64,000 nucleotides of DNA, from positions 1 through 64,000 of the forward strand of contig MHAR01000012.1 of NCBI GenBank assembly GCA_001803045.1, read 5' to 3'. The notes below the pieces were generated by a model. The model did no database searches, was not told the DNA's origin, and saw nothing but the letters and a program-made list of their open reading frames with translations. This document shows positions 62,186 through 64,000 of the stretch, in pieces. Positions within the stretch are counted from its first letter, which is position 1. The number at the start of each line of letters is the position of its first letter. This stretch comes from Ignavibacteria bacterium RIFOXYB12_FULL_35_14 (GTDB lineage: Bacteria; Bacteroidota; Ignavibacteria; Ignavibacteriales; Ignavibacteriaceae). Made by a program: the position numbers and the translations under genes.

Positions 62186-63324
62186 GCAGGCAAACTTATT
62201 GCGTTATATCCAAACTTATCTCTAATTCGTGTAACTGCTCTAAACATTTTTTTTCTTTTTATTTCTTCGTCTTCGAATAAAAATTCCTGTTCAGAATATT
62301 CTGAAAAGTTTGACAATCCCACACCAACTAATCTTACTGCAACTCTTCTTATGTGAGCTTTGCTTAACAATTGCCATGCAGTGTCAAAAACTATTTTATC
62401 ATCATCTGTTGGTTTAATGGTTCGTGAGCGAGTTAGAGTTTGAAAATCGGAATATCGCAATTTTACATTGACTGTTGAGGCAATCCATCCGTGGTTTCGC
62501 ATTGTTTGGCAAATTTTTCCGGTAAGTTCAAACAATGTTTTTTTAAGGACCTCATTGCTCGTAACATCCTCACCAAAGGTTGTTTCCTTTGAGATACTTT
62601 TTCGTTCCCGCTGGATAGTCAGATACTCAGTTCCTTCTCCACTTGCTTTACGCCATAAATCAATTCCGTATTTGCCATAAGCAGCAGCAAAATATTCTTG
62701 AGGAAGTGAAGTAATATCGCTAATCTTATAAATACCTTTGCTGTTCAAATCTTTCAGCATTACATTGCCGACTCCGGGAATTGTTTCAATCGGCATTGGA
62801 CTTAAAAATTCTTTCTCCATTCCAGGCAAAACATAAGTAATTCCTGTCGGCTTCATGCAGTCGGAAGCAATCTTCGCAATAGTTTTGTTGCTGCCAATTC
62901 CAATTGAGCATGGAAGCGATAGCTTTGTCCATATTTCTTTTTGAATAAATGAAGCAAAGGAAAATATTGATCCGTAAATCTTCTGGCAGCCGGTCATGTC
63001 CAAATAAAATTCATCAATTGATGCTTGTTCAACTAAGGGAGCATATTTCAATAAGATATTTTCTACAGCATCTGAAAATCGGCTATACTCTCCATGGCTT
63101 CCATGAATATAAATTCCATTCGGACACAAACGATACGCTGTTCTTATTGGCATTGCTGAGTGTAATCCGTATTGTCGTGCTTCGTATGAACAAGCTGCTA
63201 CTACTCCCCTTCCGTATTTCGGATCGCCGCCAACAATCACGGGCTTGCCCTTCAGTTTCGGATTGAGTATCCGCTCAACTGAAACAAAAAATGCATCTAG
63301 ATCTAGGTGAAGGATTAAACGCAT
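62179..63324 (-). CDS. dinB: DNA polymerase IV (DinB)
   Basis: 381-residue Y-family translesion polymerase. HLDLDAFFVSVE (metal site), YGLHSAMPIRTAYRLCP, and the second metal motif ASIDEFYLDMTG are present, followed by helix-hairpin-helix IPGVGNVMLKDL and a little-finger domain. The C-terminal end (SLPAP and stop) is encoded by the border of a repeat, so the last residues may have been replaced by its insertion. No beta-clamp-binding motif is obvious at that end. Confidence 0.94.
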   Translation of the reverse strand: MRLILHLDLDAFFVSVERILNPKLKGKPVIVGGDPKYGRGVVAACSYEARQYGLHSAMPIRTAYRLCPNGIYIHGSHGEYSRFSDAVENILLKYAPLVEQASIDEFYLDMTGCQKIYGSIFSFASFIQKEIWTKLSLPCSIGIGSNKTIAKIASDCMKPTGITYVLPGMEKEFLSPMPIETIPGVGNVMLKDLNSKGIYKISDITSLPQEYFAAAYGKYGIDLWRKASGEGTEYLTIQRERKSISKETTFGEDVTSNEVLKKTLFELTGKICQTMRNHGWIASTVNVKLRYSDFQTLTRSRTIKPTDDDKIVFDTAWQLLSKAHIRRVAVRLVGVGLSNFSEYSEQEFLFEDEEIKRKKMFRAVTRIRDKFGYNAISLPAP

Positions 63325-63330
63325 AAGTCA

Positions 63331-63835
63331 ATGGCACACTGATGACACAGATTAGACTGATTAACACAGATAAAACTATATCCGTTTATCATTTGTAAAT
63401 ATTTTCCTTTTGATTTCTGGTTTCCTACCAAAGTTTAATAGCAGTCCAACTTCAATATTGGTTGCTTTTAAATAATTTATTAATTGAAGTTCGTGTTCTT
63501 CAATCAAAGTTTCTGCTGCTTTCAATTCAATTATTACTTTATCTTCAACTATCAAATCTGCAAAATATTCGCCGACTAATTTATTATCATAATAAACATT
63601 AATTGGTTTTTGTCTACCAATCTTCAATTCATTCTTTGTCAATTCAATCAAAAGAGCATTCTCATAAACCTTTTCTAAAAATCCAAAACCAAGCTTATTA
63701 TAAACCTTATAAAAACAAGAGATGATTTGTGAGGTTAAATCCTGGTATAAGTACTCTTCCATTTAAATACCTTTCTAATTTGTAATTTAAAATCTGTGAC
63801 TATCTGTTAAATCAGCGTCATCCGTGCCTGCCACT
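63331..63835. mobile_element. Second GxxExxY cargo element with GAT-phased arms
   Basis: GAT starts at 63341, 63350, 63359 and 63369 on the left (9, 9, 10); ATC starts at 63792, 63802, 63811 and 63820 on the right (10, 9, 9). The outer ends share GGCA...GATGAC. The arms enclose the second GxxExxY gene. The right end continues into a segment also found in the composite element at 10056-10096. The arm sequence differs from that of the first element although the phase is the same. Confidence 0.7.
63376..63762 (-). CDS. GxxExxY protein (PD-(D/E)XK nuclease-like), second copy
   Basis: 128-residue homologue of the protein at 4431-4838, with the same GFLEKVYENALLIEL motif, EYFADLIVEDKVIIELKA catalytic segment, and EVGLLLNFG. 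The two are clearly related but diverged in their ends and middle. Sequence is intact. It is enclosed by arms with the same 9-9-10 GAT phase, so gene and arm type travel together. It lies upstream of dinB in the same direction. Confidence 0.85.
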   Translation of the reverse strand: MEEYLYQDLTSQIISCFYKVYNKLGFGFLEKVYENALLIELTKNELKIGRQKPINVYYDNKLVGEYFADLIVEDKVIIELKAAETLIEEHELQLINYLKATNIEVGLLLNFGRKPEIKRKIFTNDKRI

Positions 63836-63843
63836 ATGTGGTG

Positions 63844-64000
63844 CTATTGATTCATCGCAGCGAGCAACGTTTCCAACCTTGGATATGCTTTAACTATCGT
63901 GCTTGGCATTTGGACTTTGTCCTTCTCCTCAAGCAGATGAATCAGCTCGAAAGCATTTGCAATGGCATCACCCTGGGGATGATTATTCATGATAACATAA
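63844..64000 (-). CDS. DUF72 family protein, C-terminal fragment (runs off the window)
   Basis: Only the last 51 residues are in the window. NNHPQGDAIANAFELIHLL is the C-terminal DUF72 signature (Asn-Asn-His followed by the Ala-Leu/Phe helix). DUF72 proteins have a TIM-barrel fold and unknown function. The gene continues past position 64000. The stop lies directly beside the repeat element. Confidence 0.7.
   Translation of the reverse strand, partial: YVIMNNHPQGDAIANAFELIHLLEEKDKVQMPSTIVKAYPRLETLLAAMNQ

Noticed and set aside
1-64000. tRNA or rRNA genes
   Set aside because: Scanning the intergenic regions on both strands I found no T-loop consensus with matching acceptor stems and no rRNA-like segment.

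Overview
The window is a 64 kb piece of an AT-rich bacterial chromosome. It most likely comes from the Bacteroidota-Chlorobiota (FCB) group, and Ignavibacteria-like is my best guess. The clues are the bacillithiol deacetylase BshB1, an Aquifex-type aconitase, a plsX-fabH-fabD-fabG-acpP-fabF cluster, GxxExxY and four-helix-bundle ORFan genes, and many palindromic intergenic repeats. I see no rRNA, tRNA or CRISPR array. Taxonomy is inferred from gene families, not from a marker tree.

Layout. 0-10 kb is a citrate/isocitrate block on the + strand: NADP-type isocitrate dehydrogenase, HD-domain protein, Aquifex-type aconitase, MmgE/PrpD protein, a CitD-CitE fusion and CitF, with a YoeB-type toxin-antitoxin pair and several repeat elements in between. 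10-24.7 kb holds a patatin-like lipase, a MacAB-like ABC export operon (- strand), acetyl-CoA synthetase, an NfeD/slipin pair, a MurI-like racemase, a DUF389 membrane protein and a GNAT enzyme. 25-31.5 kb holds two M16 peptidases (one without its zinc motif), a RAYT transposase between two REP pairs, BshB1, and an uncharacterised overlapping gene pair between attC-like palindromes. 31.7-38.6 kb holds an amidohydrolase, RsmE, an Omp85-type barrel and full-length glycine decarboxylase. 39-45.2 kb is a defence island: DinD, a single-chain restriction-modification enzyme and a GmrSD-type type IV restriction protein. 45.3-53 kb is the fatty-acid synthesis cluster on the - strand (yceD-rpmF-plsX-fabH-fabD-DUF3109, then fabG-acpP-fabF-rnc). 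53.2-62 kb is on the + strand: PrsW, NadD, a sugar epimerase, MeaB, acyl-CoA dehydrogenase, an acyl-CoA carboxyltransferase, a sigma54 response regulator and a HIT protein. The end carries DinB, a second GxxExxY gene and the 3' end of a DUF72 gene.

The most unusual thing here is in the spaces between genes. At least eight intergenic elements are long imperfect palindromes whose arms are built from phased short tandem units of 7, 8, 9 or 9-9-10 bp. Some arms enclose a small gene: GxxExxY nuclease-like twice, four-helix-bundle protein once. Others of the same design are empty. In the GxxExxY class the GAT triplets of seven separate arms show the same 9-9-10 spacing. A second, unrelated repeat family (GTAGGG ends, TCCT/AGGA loops) flanks the RAYT gene and supplies the TAG stop codons of three neighbouring genes. 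These look like families of small non-autonomous or cargo-carrying palindromic elements that settle at gene borders.

How the genes work together: aconitase, isocitrate dehydrogenase and the citrate lyase-like CitDE/CitF pair together with acetyl-CoA synthetase suggest that citrate can be cleaved to acetate and oxaloacetate and linked to acetyl-CoA. MeaB, acyl-CoA dehydrogenase and the carboxyltransferase point to branched-chain or propionyl-CoA metabolism. The fab cluster is housekeeping.
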